Part shown: positions 51,801-60,165 of the stretch, one piece after another
Numbering within the stretch: position 1 is the stretch's first letter
How the letters are laid out: every line of letters starts with the position of its first letter
NCBI RefSeq assembly: GCF_035593305.1
Contig: NZ_CP141615.1
Span: forward strand, 1,922,001 to 1,986,000
Source of the DNA: Limnochorda sp. L945t
Lineage (GTDB): Bacteria > Bacillota > Limnochordia > Limnochordales > Geochordaceae
Direction: 5' to 3'
Length of the DNA: 64,000 bases
Program-made: the position numbers and the translations under genes
Notes under the pieces: model-generated
What the model was told of the DNA's origin: nothing
The model's input: only the letters and a program-made list of their open reading frames with translations
Databases searched by the model: none

Positions 51801-53582
51801 ATGAGCGGAAGGAGGCAACGATCGACCATGCGGCGCAGCATCGACGGGAGGATCGGGCGCATACTGGCGATGGTGCTGGTCGTAGGGCTGGCGGCGGGCC
51901 TCGGGAGCGCCGCGGGCATCGCGGCGGCACCGAGCGAGTTCCACGGAGCATGGCCGTACGTGGTGCCACCGGGAGGACACTTCAACACGTTCGTCGTCAA
52001 CCATCTCGGGATGGGCCTGTACCAACAACTGATGGAAGAGCCGTTGGCGTTCTACTATTGGGCCTCGGGCACGTACGAGCCCATCCTGGCCACGGAGTGG
52101 CGCCTCATCCCGCCCGATCGGTTCGAGGTGCACCTGCGCCAGGGCGTGCGCTTCAGCGACGGGACGCCCTTCAACGCCGACGACGTGGTCGCGACCTTCG
52201 CGATCGGGCGGCTGTACAACTGGGTCATCTGGAAGTACGTCGACCGGATCGAGAAGGTCAACGACTCCACCGTCGTGTTCCACATGAAGGATCCTTCGAG
52301 CGTGGTGCCCCGCTACGCTCTGAGGGAGCCCATCCGCTCCGACTCGGTCTACGGCACCTGGGCCAGGCGGGTGCAGCAACTCCTCGACGAGGGCAAGGGC
52401 ACCGATTCGCCGGAATGGAAGCAGCTGCGGGCCGATTTCGAGAAGTTCCGGCCGTCGAGCATCGTAGGCACGGGGCCTTATAACCTCGACGTCCGCAGCA
52501 TCTCGGAGTCGCAGGCGACCCTGGTGAAGGTGCCGACGGCGTGGGCGGCGTCGAGGGTCAAGTTCGACCGCGTGGTGCTGTACAACGGGGAGACGCCCCA
52601 GGTCACACCGCTGGTGCTGTCGAAGCAGGTCGACTACGCCACGCACGGCTTTCCGCCCGCTACCGAGAGGAGCATGGTGCAGCAAGGTATCCGCGTGGTT
52701 CGGCCTCCGACGTACACGGGGCCCGCGATCTTCTTCAACAACAAGGTATATCCCTTGAACCGGCCCGAGGTCCGGCAGGCCATCGCCATGGTGATCAAAC
52801 GGGACGAAAACGCCCGCGTGTCGCTCGGCGACTCGGCGAAGCCGTCCCGGTACATGGCAGGCTTCAGCGACAACCTCGTCCCTGCGTGGCTGACGGAAAG
52901 CCAGCGGGAGCGGCTCGACCCCTACGCGTACGACCCCGACAAAGCGGCCGAGCTGCTGAAGTCCATAGGATTCCGGAAGGGCTCTGACGGGGTCTGGGTG
53001 ACCGATCAGGGCAAGCCGATGGCGCTCGAGCTCTCGGTACCGGCCGAGTACGCCGACTGGTCGGCGGCGGCCGAAAACGCCGCGGAGCAGCTGACGCGCT
53101 TCGGCATCAAGACGACCGTGCGGGCCATCACCTTCACGCAACAGCCGATCGAGATCCAGCAGGGCCGGTTCCAGATGGCCATCCAGGCATGGGGAGTCGG
53201 CAACCCCCATCCCCACTTCTCCTTCGTGCAGGATCTGTTCACCTACAACTACGTGCTCGCCCCCGGCCCCGGCATGAGCTTCGACCTCAAGCAGAAGACC
53301 AAGGCCCTGGGCGAGGTGGACCTGGAGCAGCTCGTGGTCGAGGCCGGCGCCGGCCTCGACGAAGCCAAGCAAAAGGATGCGGTGGCCAAGGCAGCCATCG
53401 CCTTCAACGAACTGCTCCCCATCATCCCGCTCTGGGAGCGCTATGGCAACAACGCCGTGCTGGAGAACGTGCGGGTGGCGGGATGGCCGCCCGACGGCGA
53501 CCCCATTTACCGTAACAGCCTGTACACTGACCCGTTCCACATCATCCTGATCCACCTGGGGCGGGTGCACCCGACAGGATGA
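51801..53582 (+). CDS. Extracellular solute-binding protein, family 5 (second importer)
   Basis: A 593-residue exported binding protein. The signal peptide IGRILAMVLVVGLAAGLGSAAGIAA has no lipobox cysteine. Family 5 blocks are FEVHLRQGVRFSDGTPFNADDVVATF, VPRYALREPIRSD, TYTGPAIFFNNKVYPLNRPEVRQAIAMVIKRDENARV and LKSIGFRKGSDGVWV. The ligand pocket cannot be assigned. ATG 51801 has AAAGG 7 bases upstream; ATG 51828, with AAGGAGG 12 bases upstream, is the alternative. It ends the operon, followed by a strong hairpin at 53638. Confidence 0.9.
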   Translation: MSGRRQRSTMRRSIDGRIGRILAMVLVVGLAAGLGSAAGIAAAPSEFHGAWPYVVPPGGHFNTFVVNHLGMGLYQQLMEEPLAFYYWASGTYEPILATEWRLIPPDRFEVHLRQGVRFSDGTPFNADDVVATFAIGRLYNWVIWKYVDRIEKVNDSTVVFHMKDPSSVVPRYALREPIRSDSVYGTWARRVQQLLDEGKGTDSPEWKQLRADFEKFRPSSIVGTGPYNLDVRSISESQATLVKVPTAWAASRVKFDRVVLYNGETPQVTPLVLSKQVDYATHGFPPATERSMVQQGIRVVRPPTYTGPAIFFNNKVYPLNRPEVRQAIAMVIKRDENARVSLGDSAKPSRYMAGFSDNLVPAWLTESQRERLDPYAYDPDKAAELLKSIGFRKGSDGVWVTDQGKPMALELSVPAEYADWSAAAENAAEQLTRFGIKTTVRAITFTQQPIEIQQGRFQMAIQAWGVGNPHPHFSFVQDLFTYNYVLAPGPGMSFDLKQKTKALGEVDLEQLVVEAGAGLDEAKQKDAVAKAAIAFNELLPIIPLWERYGNNAVLENVRVAGWPPDGDPIYRNSLYTDPFHIILIHLGRVHPTG

Positions 53583-53637
53583 AGGGCGGCAGTCGGGGCC
53601 GAGGCTGCGGCGGGGCCGACCCGCCGTAGCCCGGCCC

Positions 53638-53661
53638 CCTGCGCCGGGAGCTCGGCGCAGG
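53638..53661. terminator. GC-rich hairpin after the second Dpp-type operon
   Basis: CCTGCGCCG-GGAGCT-CGGCGCAGG is a perfect 9-bp hairpin 56 bases after the binding-protein stop. There is no T-tract behind it. It could end the upstream message or act as an operator for the downstream promoter. Confidence 0.4.
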
Positions 53662-53673
53662 CGGTGCTCGCGA

Positions 53674-53679
53674 TATACT
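53674..53679 (+). promoter_or_regulatory. -10 box of the panT-like/coaX promoter (candidate)
   Basis: TATACT is five of six to consensus. The hexamer 17 bases upstream (CTCGGC) is a poor -35 and lies inside the hairpin at 53638-53661, so activator control or hairpin-dependent regulation is possible. Confidence 0.35.
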
Positions 53680-53833
53680 GAAAGGGGTTCCGAGATCCGG
53701 CCCTGACCGGCGGAGCGGGCGAAAGCGGGAGCAGCGCTTCGCACCGCGTCGACCGGCGGCCAGGGCGGGCGGAGCCCGAAATCGACGAACGGCATCCGCC
53801 TCACGGGCGGAGCCGGAACGGAGGCGACCCGGT

Positions 53834-54670
53834 ATGGCTGCTTCTCAGGTTCCCTCTCCTGATGCGTCCCCTGCCGCGACCCAGACCCAAAGCCGCGCCC
53901 GGATCCGCACCATGCTCGTCACCGCACTCATGAGCGCGCTGGTCGTGGCGCTGGGCCTCACGCCGGCGGGCTTCGTGCCCGTCCCCACGCCGGCAGGCGC
54001 CGCGACGACCATTCACATCCCGGTCATCCTGGCGGCGCTGGCCGAGGGGCCGGCGGCGGGCGCCGTCACGGGTCTGCTGTTCGGGGCGTTCAGCTTCTGG
54101 CGGGCCATCACCGCAGCTCCCAATCCCATTGCGCGCATGATGTTCAGCGACCCTCTGGTCGCCTTCGGCCCCCGCATCCTCATCGGCATCGTGGCATACC
54201 TGGCCCTGCGCGCCGCCGCGAGCCGCGGCGGCCGGTGGGCGGTCGCGTTCCTGGTGGCCGCCGTGCTCGCCGACGCGACCTATCGCCTGACCAGCCAGCG
54301 GCAAACGTCGGTCTCGGACCCGTACCCCGTCGTCACGCCGGTGGGCCTGGTGGCTGTGCTGGGCGTGGCGGCGCTGACGGTATGGCTGACGCTGCGGCTG
54401 CTGCGGAGCCGGGACGTGGGCCCGGCCCTCGCGGCGCTGCTCGGGAGCCTTACCAACACGGTGGGCGTCCTGGGGCTGGCCACGTGGCGGGGCTACCTGC
54501 CGTGGCAGGTGTCGCTCGGCATCGGCGCGGTGCAGGGGTTGCCGGAGGCGTTCGTGGCCATGATCCTCACCGTGGCCGTCTACCGGGCACTGCGGCGGGC
54601 GGGGTTGGTGCGCGCGCCGGCCGGCGAAGGCGCCCCTGAGAGCTACGGCACCGGCGCCCGGGGAGGGTAA
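53834..54670 (+). CDS. ECF transporter S-component, PanT-like (pantothenate)
   Basis: A 278-residue integral membrane protein of the energy-coupling-factor S-component type. After a 25-residue polar start come MLVTALMSALVVALGLTPAGFVPV, then TTIHIPVILAALAEGPAAGAVTGLLFGAFSFWRA, the HIPVI--A---GP-AGA--GL-FG motif of PanT-like and related S-components. Further helices follow to a GIGAVQGLPEAFVAMILTVAVYRAL end. It starts after GGAGGCGACC and lies 5 bases before coaX, so pantothenate uptake is the likely role. It must share an EcfAA'T module encoded elsewhere. The 45-residue stretch around 150-180 is longer than usual. Confidence 0.72.
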   Translation: MAASQVPSPDASPAATQTQSRARIRTMLVTALMSALVVALGLTPAGFVPVPTPAGAATTIHIPVILAALAEGPAAGAVTGLLFGAFSFWRAITAAPNPIARMMFSDPLVAFGPRILIGIVAYLALRAAASRGGRWAVAFLVAAVLADATYRLTSQRQTSVSDPYPVVTPVGLVAVLGVAALTVWLTLRLLRSRDVGPALAALLGSLTNTVGVLGLATWRGYLPWQVSLGIGAVQGLPEAFVAMILTVAVYRALRRAGLVRAPAGEGAPESYGTGARGG

Positions 54671-54675
54671 ACGGG

Positions 54676-55452
54676 ATGCTGCTGGTCTTCGACGTCGGCA
54701 ACACGTCGACGAAGATCGGGCTGTTGCAGGGGCGGGAGCTGTCCCGGCACTGGGACCTTTCCACCCAGGCGGACCGCACGGCAGACGAGTGGGGTATCGT
54801 GCTCGAGGTGCTCTTTGCCCGGGCCGGCCGGAAGTTCGCCGAGGTCGACGGCGCTGCCATCGCCTGCGTCGTGCCGCCGGCACTGGCGGCCATCGAGCGG
54901 TTCGTCCGCCGGGACCTCCGCTCGGAACCGCTCGTCGTGGGGCCGGGGGTGCACACCGGGATGCCCATCCGCTACGAAAACCCGCGAGAGGTCGGCGCCG
55001 ACCGCATCGTGACCGCAGTAGCCGCCCACGAGGAGTATGGGGCGCCCGTCATCGCCATCGACTTCGGGACGGCGACGACCTTCGACGTGGTGGACGCGGC
55101 CGGGGCGTATGCCGGAGGGGTCATCGCACCGGGCGTGGGCATCGCGACCGAGGCGCTCTTCGAGCACGCCTCGAGGTTGCCGCGGGTGGAGATGCTCCGA
55201 CCGCCCCGGGTCATCGGGCGCAACACGGTGCAGTCCATGCAATCCGGCATCCTGTACGGCTTCGCCGGGCAGGTCGACGGGATCGTGCGGCGCATCCGCC
55301 AGGAGCTCGGCGCCGAGGCAAGGGTCGTGGCGACGGGTACGTACGCCGAGCTGGTGAGCCAGGCGAGCGAGACCATCGACGCCGTGGATCCGTTCCTGGC
55401 GCTCAAGGGCCTCGCGACCGTGTACCGCCGTAACCGGGCAACGGGGAGTTGA
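54676..55452 (+). CDS. coaX: Type III pantothenate kinase
   Basis: A 258-residue ASKHA-fold kinase for the first committed step of CoA synthesis, ATP-dependent phosphorylation of pantothenate. LVFDVGNTSTKIGLL is the phosphate-binding motif. RYENPREVGADRIVTAVAAHEEYG carries the G(A/T)DR catalytic aspartate, IAIDFGTATTFDVVD is the second phosphate motif, and GGVIAPGVGIATEALFEHASRLP completes the family pattern. Type III enzymes need a monovalent cation and are not inhibited by CoA. The gene sits 5 bases after the PanT-like gene, coupling uptake with phosphorylation; coaE lies elsewhere in this window. Confidence 0.94.
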   Translation: MLLVFDVGNTSTKIGLLQGRELSRHWDLSTQADRTADEWGIVLEVLFARAGRKFAEVDGAAIACVVPPALAAIERFVRRDLRSEPLVVGPGVHTGMPIRYENPREVGADRIVTAVAAHEEYGAPVIAIDFGTATTFDVVDAAGAYAGGVIAPGVGIATEALFEHASRLPRVEMLRPPRVIGRNTVQSMQSGILYGFAGQVDGIVRRIRQELGAEARVVATGTYAELVSQASETIDAVDPFLALKGLATVYRRNRATGS

Positions 55453-55474
55453 GCGGCAGGCGGCGGCGCCGGTT

Positions 55475-56125
55475 TCAACGCGGCAACAAGAAAGCCCAGA
55501 TACCCCAGAAATGGCTGAAGCTTCCTGCCATCACCAGCAGGTGGAAAAGCTCGTGGAAACCGAAGCGCCCCACCGCCAGCCGGGGCCACTTGAGCGCGTA
55601 GACGGCCGCGCCGGCCAGGTAGAACAGCCCGCCGATGCCGATCCACGTGAGCGTGCCGGCAGGGACCGCCCGGAGGAGCAGGGGCAGCATCGGGATCACC
55701 AGCAGCCCGAGCCCGACGTAGAAGAGCACGGTCAGCCACCGCGGCGTGCCGAACCAGAAGACCTTGAGCGTGATGCCGATGGCGGCCAGGGTCCACACCA
55801 GGGCGAACAGGCTCCATCCCCAGGCCCCGCGCAGGGGCGCCAGCAGGATGGGGCTGTACGTGCCGGCGATGAGCACGTAGATCATGGAGTGATCGATGCG
55901 CCGCAGGATGGCCGTCCCTCTGGCAGGCAGGGGGAGCAAATGGTAGAGGGCACTCGCCGTGTAAAGCAGGATCAGGCTCGCCCCGAACAGCGCGAACCCC
56001 ACCACGGCCCACACACTGCCGCTGGATGCAGCCGTGCGAACCAGCAGGACCAGCGCGCCGATCGACAGGACCGCCCCGGCCGCGTGGGTCAGCCCGCTCA
56101 CCGGTTCCCTCAAGTGCACCGTCAT
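55475..56125 (-). CDS. Haemolysin III family (PAQR-type) membrane protein
   Basis: A 216-residue protein with seven predicted membrane helices. The family metal-site residues are present: SALYHLLP in the second helix region, RRIDHSMIYVLIAGTYSP, and HELFHLLVMAGSFSHFWGIW near the end. Bacterial PAQR/YqfA/HlyIII proteins affect membrane energetics or lipid composition; real haemolysis is doubtful. ATG 56125 is preceded by a G-rich leader; ATG 56152 is nine codons earlier. It converges with coaX. Confidence 0.88.
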   Translation of the reverse strand: MTVHLREPVSGLTHAAGAVLSIGALVLLVRTAASSGSVWAVVGFALFGASLILLYTASALYHLLPLPARGTAILRRIDHSMIYVLIAGTYSPILLAPLRGAWGWSLFALVWTLAAIGITLKVFWFGTPRWLTVLFYVGLGLLVIPMLPLLLRAVPAGTLTWIGIGGLFYLAGAAVYALKWPRLAVGRFGFHELFHLLVMAGSFSHFWGIWAFLLPR

Positions 56126-56317
56126 CGTCTTGCCGCCGCCCTTCTCTGACATCCTTCGGCAGCGGACCGGACATGCCGGGGCTGCGCGAGCCGATCCCAG
56201 TATACCGCACCCGGCGCCATGGACGTCGCGCAGGCCAGGGTCGTCCACTCGTCGTCGTCCACTCGTCTTGACGTGATCCGGCCACGGTGAGTAGACTCTG
56301 GCGGGACGATAGTTTAG

Positions 56318-56348
56318 TTTGTCAAAACAAATGGCTTTCACGCATAAC
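56318..56348 (+). promoter_or_regulatory. Promoter with overlapping inverted repeat before the MFS-MarR operon
   Basis: TTGTCA (56319-56324), an 18-base spacer and CATAAC (56343-56348), start near 56355. TTTGT-CAAA-ACAAA (56318-56331) is an inverted repeat over the -35 box, where the MarR product of the second gene could bind to repress its own operon. The stretch is notably AT-rich for this genome. Confidence 0.5.
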
Positions 56349-56378
56349 AGTCGTTAGTTCACGGCGGAGGGTGCCCAC

Positions 56379-58124
56379 ATGGAAGATACGACCATCGGCG
56401 CGCGGACAGGCGGGAACATGGCGGCGGGTGGAGATGCGGCGGGAGAGGCCGGCCGGGTGACGGAGGCCGCCCGGGCGAGCAACCGCATCACGGGGGCCCG
56501 CCGGTGGTGGGCTTTGGCCGCCGTCATGGTGTCGATGTTTTTCTCCTCGCTCGACCAGACGGTCGTCTCGGCGGCAATGCCCGTCATCATCGGGGAGCTC
56601 CACGGCTTCGCCCTGTACGCCTGGGTCTTCACGGCGTACATGATGGCCTCCGCGGTGACGGTGCCCATCTACGGAAAGCTGTCGGACGTATACGGCCGCA
56701 AGCCTTTCTACGTCTTCGGCCTGGCGACGTTCATGGCGGGATCGATCCTGGCGGGGCAGGCCCGCAGCATGGAGTGGCTGGTGGCCGCCCGGGCCCTGCA
56801 GGGAATCGGCGGCGGCGCTCTCCTCAGCATGCCGTCGGCCACCATCGGCGACATCTTCAACCCACGGGAACGAGCCCGCTGGATGGGCCTCGTCATGCTG
56901 CTCTTCGGAGTCTCGAGCATCATCGGCCCCACGCTGGGCGGCTGGATCACGGACCACATGGGATGGCGGTGGGTCTTTTACATCAACCTGCCCGTGGGTA
57001 CGGCAGCCCTCCTGGCCGTGGCGTACGCCCTGCCCACGGTGCGCCTGCCCGGACGTCCACGAGTGGACTGGGCCGGTAGCGCCCTGTTGGTCGTGGCCCT
57101 CGTGCCCATGCTCCTCGCCTTCACGTGGGCAGGGTCGACTTACTCGTGGACTTCGCCGCAGGTCGTGTCCGCGCTCGCCTCGTCGGCCGTGGCGTTCGCC
57201 TGGTTCCTGGTCGTGGAGCGGCGTGCGCCCGACCCGCTGCTCGCGCCGGAGCTGTTCGCCCAGCCCATCTTCGCCTCGACGGCTGTCGTGGGGTTGCTGG
57301 TCTCCATCGCGATGTTCGCAGGCGTGATGTTCATGCCCCTGTTCGTCCAGGGCGTGCTGGGCACGTCGGCCGAAGGGTCGGGCGTCGTCATGACCCCCAT
57401 GATGCTGAGCTTCATCGCCGGCAGCGCCCTCAGCGGGCAGATCCTGTCGCGCACGGGCCGGTACAAGGTGCAGGCGATCCTGGGTGCCGGCGTCATGGTC
57501 GCCGGGATGGGCATGCTCCGCCACATGGGAGTCGACAGCTCCACTGGCGACGTGGTGCGCAACGCCGTCATCCTGGGCGTCGGGGTCGGTTCGCTCATGC
57601 CGCTCGTCAACGTCGCCGCCCAAAACGCCTTCCCGTACCGGATGCTGGGCGTGGTCAACGCCACGCAGCAGTTCGTCCGCTCCCTGGGCGGGGTCGTGGC
57701 GGCGCCGGTCTTCGGCACCATCCTGACCCGGGCCTTCCAGGCCAGCCTGGAGCAGCGGCTGCAGGAGCCGCTGGCAGGAGTGGTGCGCCGGCTCTCGCTC
57801 GACCCGCAGGCGCTCATCACCGCCGACGCCCAGGCCAGGCTGAGGGGCGCCTTCGAAGGGACGGGGGCGCAAGGCCAGGGGATGTACGAGACGTTCGTCC
57901 ATGCGTTGCGGTACGCGCTGGCAGACGGGACGGGGCGGCTCTTCACCCTTGGGCTGTGGCTGGCGCTCGCGGCCCTGGTGGCGACGCTGTTGCTCCAGGA
58001 AATCCCCCTCAAGCGGGACGAGTTTTACGCCGAGGCGGAAGGCACTGTCTCGAAGGCCGAGGCACGAGACTTTGCGCAGCCGGCCGGGGCGTCGCCGGCT
58101 GCAGGCGAGGAGGGCGAGCCATGA
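56379..58124 (+). CDS. Multidrug exporter, MFS DHA2 (14-helix) family
   Basis: A 581-residue inner-membrane proton-driven drug exporter. Helix 1 begins WWALAAVMVSMFFSSLDQTVVSAAMPVI, with the LDxTVVxxAxP motif of DHA2 proteins. The loop motif GKLSDVYGRKPFYV follows, then LQGIGGGALLSMPSATIGDIF and antiporter motif C-like FGVSSIIGPTLGGWITDHMGWRWVFYINLP. About 14 helices fit the length. The C-terminal 40 residues are polar. GGAGGG lies 8 bases before the ATG. The MarR-type regulator overlaps its stop (ATGA), so exporter and sensor are made together. Confidence 0.92.
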   Translation: MEDTTIGARTGGNMAAGGDAAGEAGRVTEAARASNRITGARRWWALAAVMVSMFFSSLDQTVVSAAMPVIIGELHGFALYAWVFTAYMMASAVTVPIYGKLSDVYGRKPFYVFGLATFMAGSILAGQARSMEWLVAARALQGIGGGALLSMPSATIGDIFNPRERARWMGLVMLLFGVSSIIGPTLGGWITDHMGWRWVFYINLPVGTAALLAVAYALPTVRLPGRPRVDWAGSALLVVALVPMLLAFTWAGSTYSWTSPQVVSALASSAVAFAWFLVVERRAPDPLLAPELFAQPIFASTAVVGLLVSIAMFAGVMFMPLFVQGVLGTSAEGSGVVMTPMMLSFIAGSALSGQILSRTGRYKVQAILGAGVMVAGMGMLRHMGVDSSTGDVVRNAVILGVGVGSLMPLVNVAAQNAFPYRMLGVVNATQQFVRSLGGVVAAPVFGTILTRAFQASLEQRLQEPLAGVVRRLSLDPQALITADAQARLRGAFEGTGAQGQGMYETFVHALRYALADGTGRLFTLGLWLALAALVATLLLQEIPLKRDEFYAEAEGTVSKAEARDFAQPAGASPAAGEEGEP

Positions 58125-58594
58125 CCGGGGGTGGCGCAACCCCGGAGGTGTCGCTCGCATGCCGGTTCGACCGGGCGCTCACGGCTTTGTGCCGGAGGCT
58201 GGCCAAGGCGGCGGCCCGAAGCGGGACAGGCTTGACGCCCGTGCAACTGTTCGTGCTGCGTTGCCTGCGAGAGCCGGAGCCCGTGTCCGTCACGGCCCTG
58301 GCCACGTTCCTGGGCGTGGGCCCGAGCGCGGTCACCCTCCTGCTCAACCGGCTGGAGCAGATGGGCCTGATCGCCCGGCGGCGAGACCCGGCCGACCGGC
58401 GGGTGGTGCGCATCCGCCTCACCCGGCCGGGCAGGTTGGCCCTGGCCAGGGCGGAGCGCCGGCGGACGCGCCTGGCGCAGCGGTACCTGTCCCACCTGTC
58501 GCCCGAGCAGGGAGCCTCGGTGGTCGAGGCGCTGGAGCGCATGGCCGGGACGCAACTCTTTCGCCGCCGACCCGCGTCAGGGGAGCGGGCCTGA
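58121..58594 (+). CDS. MarR-family transcriptional regulator
   Basis: A 157-residue winged-helix repressor. LTPVQLFVLRCLREPEPVSVTALATFLGVGPSAVTLLLNRLEQMGLIARRRDPADRRVVRIRLT shows the complete MarR helix-turn-helix and the DPxDRR wing. Flanking N- and C-terminal helices form the dimer interface. MarR proteins usually lie upstream of their exporter; here the regulator is second, with a 4-base overlap. The inverted repeat over the -35 box at 56318 is its likely site. Ligand unknown. Confidence 0.9.
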   Translation: MTGGGATPEVSLACRFDRALTALCRRLAKAAARSGTGLTPVQLFVLRCLREPEPVSVTALATFLGVGPSAVTLLLNRLEQMGLIARRRDPADRRVVRIRLTRPGRLALARAERRRTRLAQRYLSHLSPEQGASVVEALERMAGTQLFRRRPASGERA

Positions 58595-58689
58595 CGGCGC
58601 CACAAATGAGCCTGGGGTCCCCTCCCGCTTGTCCGGGCGGTGCATAGAATGCGCCCGCAACCAGACAAGAGGAGGTGACAGAGACTCCC

Positions 58690-59151
58690 ATGAGTGTGCC
58701 TACCGCACCGGTGGCGGCCGCCGGTGAGGTGCTCGCGCAGCAGGCGCCCCCGGCGGACGAGCAGTACCGCGCGGACATCGACGCGTCCATTCAGGACGAG
58801 ATCAGCGACGTCAACTTCTACACCGGGATCGGCACCGAGGCACCCACCGAGGCCCTGCGGCTGTTGACGATGAGCATCGTTGCCGACGAGTACGGCCACG
58901 CTCGTACGCAGGCGGCGCTGCTCGGCACGACGCCGCCGACGGCCCCGGCCCCACCCGAGCCGGCGCCGTCGCTCGAGGGGTTCGTGCCCGACGTCCAGCG
59001 GGCCGTGCTGGGGGAGATGGCGGCGGTGCGCCGCTACGCGGACCTGGCGGCCAGGGCGCCGACCCCTGAGATCCGCTACCTCTTCACCTGGATCCTGGGG
59101 GACGAGTACAACCACTCGAGGCTCTGGACGGCCATGCTTCACCAGCTCTGA
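58690..59151 (+). CDS. Ferritin-like (rubrerythrin-type) di-iron protein
   Basis: A 153-residue helical protein. Two ferritin-like half repeats are seen: IQDEISDVNFYTGI with VADEYGHARTQAALL, and VLGEMAAVRRYADLA with ILGDEYNHSRLWTAML. They supply E, ExxH, E and ExxH ligands of a carboxylate-bridged di-iron site. The Pro/Ala-rich linker between halves (about residues 80-98) replaces the usual short loop. There is no rubredoxin domain. Likely role is peroxide reduction or iron storage. AGGAGGTGA lies 11 bases before the ATG at 58690. Confidence 0.75.
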   Translation: MSVPTAPVAAAGEVLAQQAPPADEQYRADIDASIQDEISDVNFYTGIGTEAPTEALRLLTMSIVADEYGHARTQAALLGTTPPTAPAPPEPAPSLEGFVPDVQRAVLGEMAAVRRYADLAARAPTPEIRYLFTWILGDEYNHSRLWTAMLHQL

Positions 59152-59180
59152 CGCCGGGCCCGCCGTGTGGCACGGGGAAA

Positions 59181-59211
59181 GGGGCCAGACCTGCCAACAA
59201 GGTCGGGCCCC
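59181..59211. terminator. Bidirectional hairpin between ferritin-like and SIS genes
   Basis: GGGGCC-A-GACCT, a 7-base loop, then AGGTC-G-GGCCCC form an 11-bp stem broken by one A-G mismatch. It lies between two converging genes, 29 bases from each stop. No long T-tract on either side. Confidence 0.6.
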
Positions 59212-59240
59212 GCCCCCTCCGAGCACCGGCAGCCTTTACC

Positions 59241-60005
59241 CTACCGAGCCTCCCGTCCCGGCCCGTCACCCTGCGAGAAGGCTGACGAGCCGAGGCGCCG
59301 GTAGGTGGCGAGGTTGGCCTCGTGACCTCCGTCGAGGTTGCCGCTGACGAGGATGGCAGGGTCGCGGCCCCGCGCCACGAGCTCCTCCACGACCTGAAGG
59401 ATCAGCAGGTTGATCAGGAGCACGCCGGCCACGGTGCTCAACGGCCCCATCTTCTTGCCCGTGCCGGGGACGTCCACGGCCGCATCCCCGGCCGGGGTGC
59501 CGGTATCGAGCACCACGTCGGCCACCTCGAACAGCCGCTTCGACGAACTGTGCCGGGAGGGTACCGAACGGCTGTAGGGGAGTGACGTGAGGGCGACCAC
59601 CATGGCCCCGCGCTCCTTGGCCTCCAGCGCGGCGTCGATCGGGACGGCGTTGCGCCCCGAGGTGGATACGACCACCAGGACGTCTCGAGCGCCGAGGCCG
59701 TGCGAACGCACGACGATCCGGCCCAGGCCCTCCAGGCGCTCGAGCTCGCTCGTCATCGTGACCGGCTGCTGGTCGAGCATCAGCCCGGGCGCGAAGAGCG
59801 CCTTCACGGTGGCAAGGCCGCCCGCCCGGTAGTAGACCTCCTGGGCGATCATGGAAGAGTGCGAGGCGCCGAATACGAAAAGCGTGCCCGTATCGCCCAT
59901 GTGTTCCACGATCTTCGGCGCCACCTGCAAGACCGCGGAGAGCTGAGTCTCCCGGATGTGGCGCATCAGCTTTTCCACTTCGAGCAGGTACTGCTGCGCG
60001 AGCAT
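59241..60005 (-). CDS. SIS-domain protein (UPF0309-like)
   Basis: A 254-residue sugar-isomerase-type protein. LFVFGASHSSMIAQEVYYRAGGL, VLVVVSTSGRNAVPIDAALEAKERGAMVVALTS and SSKRLFEVADVVLDTGTPAGDA form the SIS fold. The closing SGNLDGGHEANLATYRRLG resembles the GGDEHN----Y motif of UPF0309 proteins. These probably bind phosphosugars; in other bacteria they lie near amino-sugar or phosphosugar genes. The nearest here is the GH42/ABC cluster on the same strand upstream. ATG has GGGAGG 8 bases upstream. No catalytic activity is established. Confidence 0.8.
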   Translation of the reverse strand: MLAQQYLLEVEKLMRHIRETQLSAVLQVAPKIVEHMGDTGTLFVFGASHSSMIAQEVYYRAGGLATVKALFAPGLMLDQQPVTMTSELERLEGLGRIVVRSHGLGARDVLVVVSTSGRNAVPIDAALEAKERGAMVVALTSLPYSRSVPSRHSSSKRLFEVADVVLDTGTPAGDAAVDVPGTGKKMGPLSTVAGVLLINLLILQVVEELVARGRDPAILVSGNLDGGHEANLATYRRLGSSAFSQGDGPGREAR

Positions 60006-60044
60006 GGCGGAGACCTCCCTGGCGGGGCTGGCCGCCCCCTGCCG

Positions 60045-60050
60045 ATTATA
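60045..60050 (-). promoter_or_regulatory. -10 box for the SIS-domain gene
   Basis: A perfect TATAAT on the minus strand, about 40 bases before the ATG at 60005, gives a start near 60036. No matching -35 hexamer is visible at 16-18 bases. Confidence 0.45.
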
Positions 60051-60121
60051 CCTGGGGTCGTCGCCCGCCGCGGGCCGGCGAGCTTGTGCAGGACGGTCCC
60101 CACCTGCTGGCAGGGCGCGGC

Positions 60122-60127
60122 TATACT
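60122..60127 (+). promoter_or_regulatory. -10 box for wrbA (candidate)
   Basis: TATACT lies 38 bases before the wrbA ATG, predicted start near 60134. No good -35 box is seen at standard spacing. Confidence 0.35.
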
Positions 60128-60165
60128 ATCTGCGCCTCGCAGGAAGGGGAGCATCGAAGAGAACC

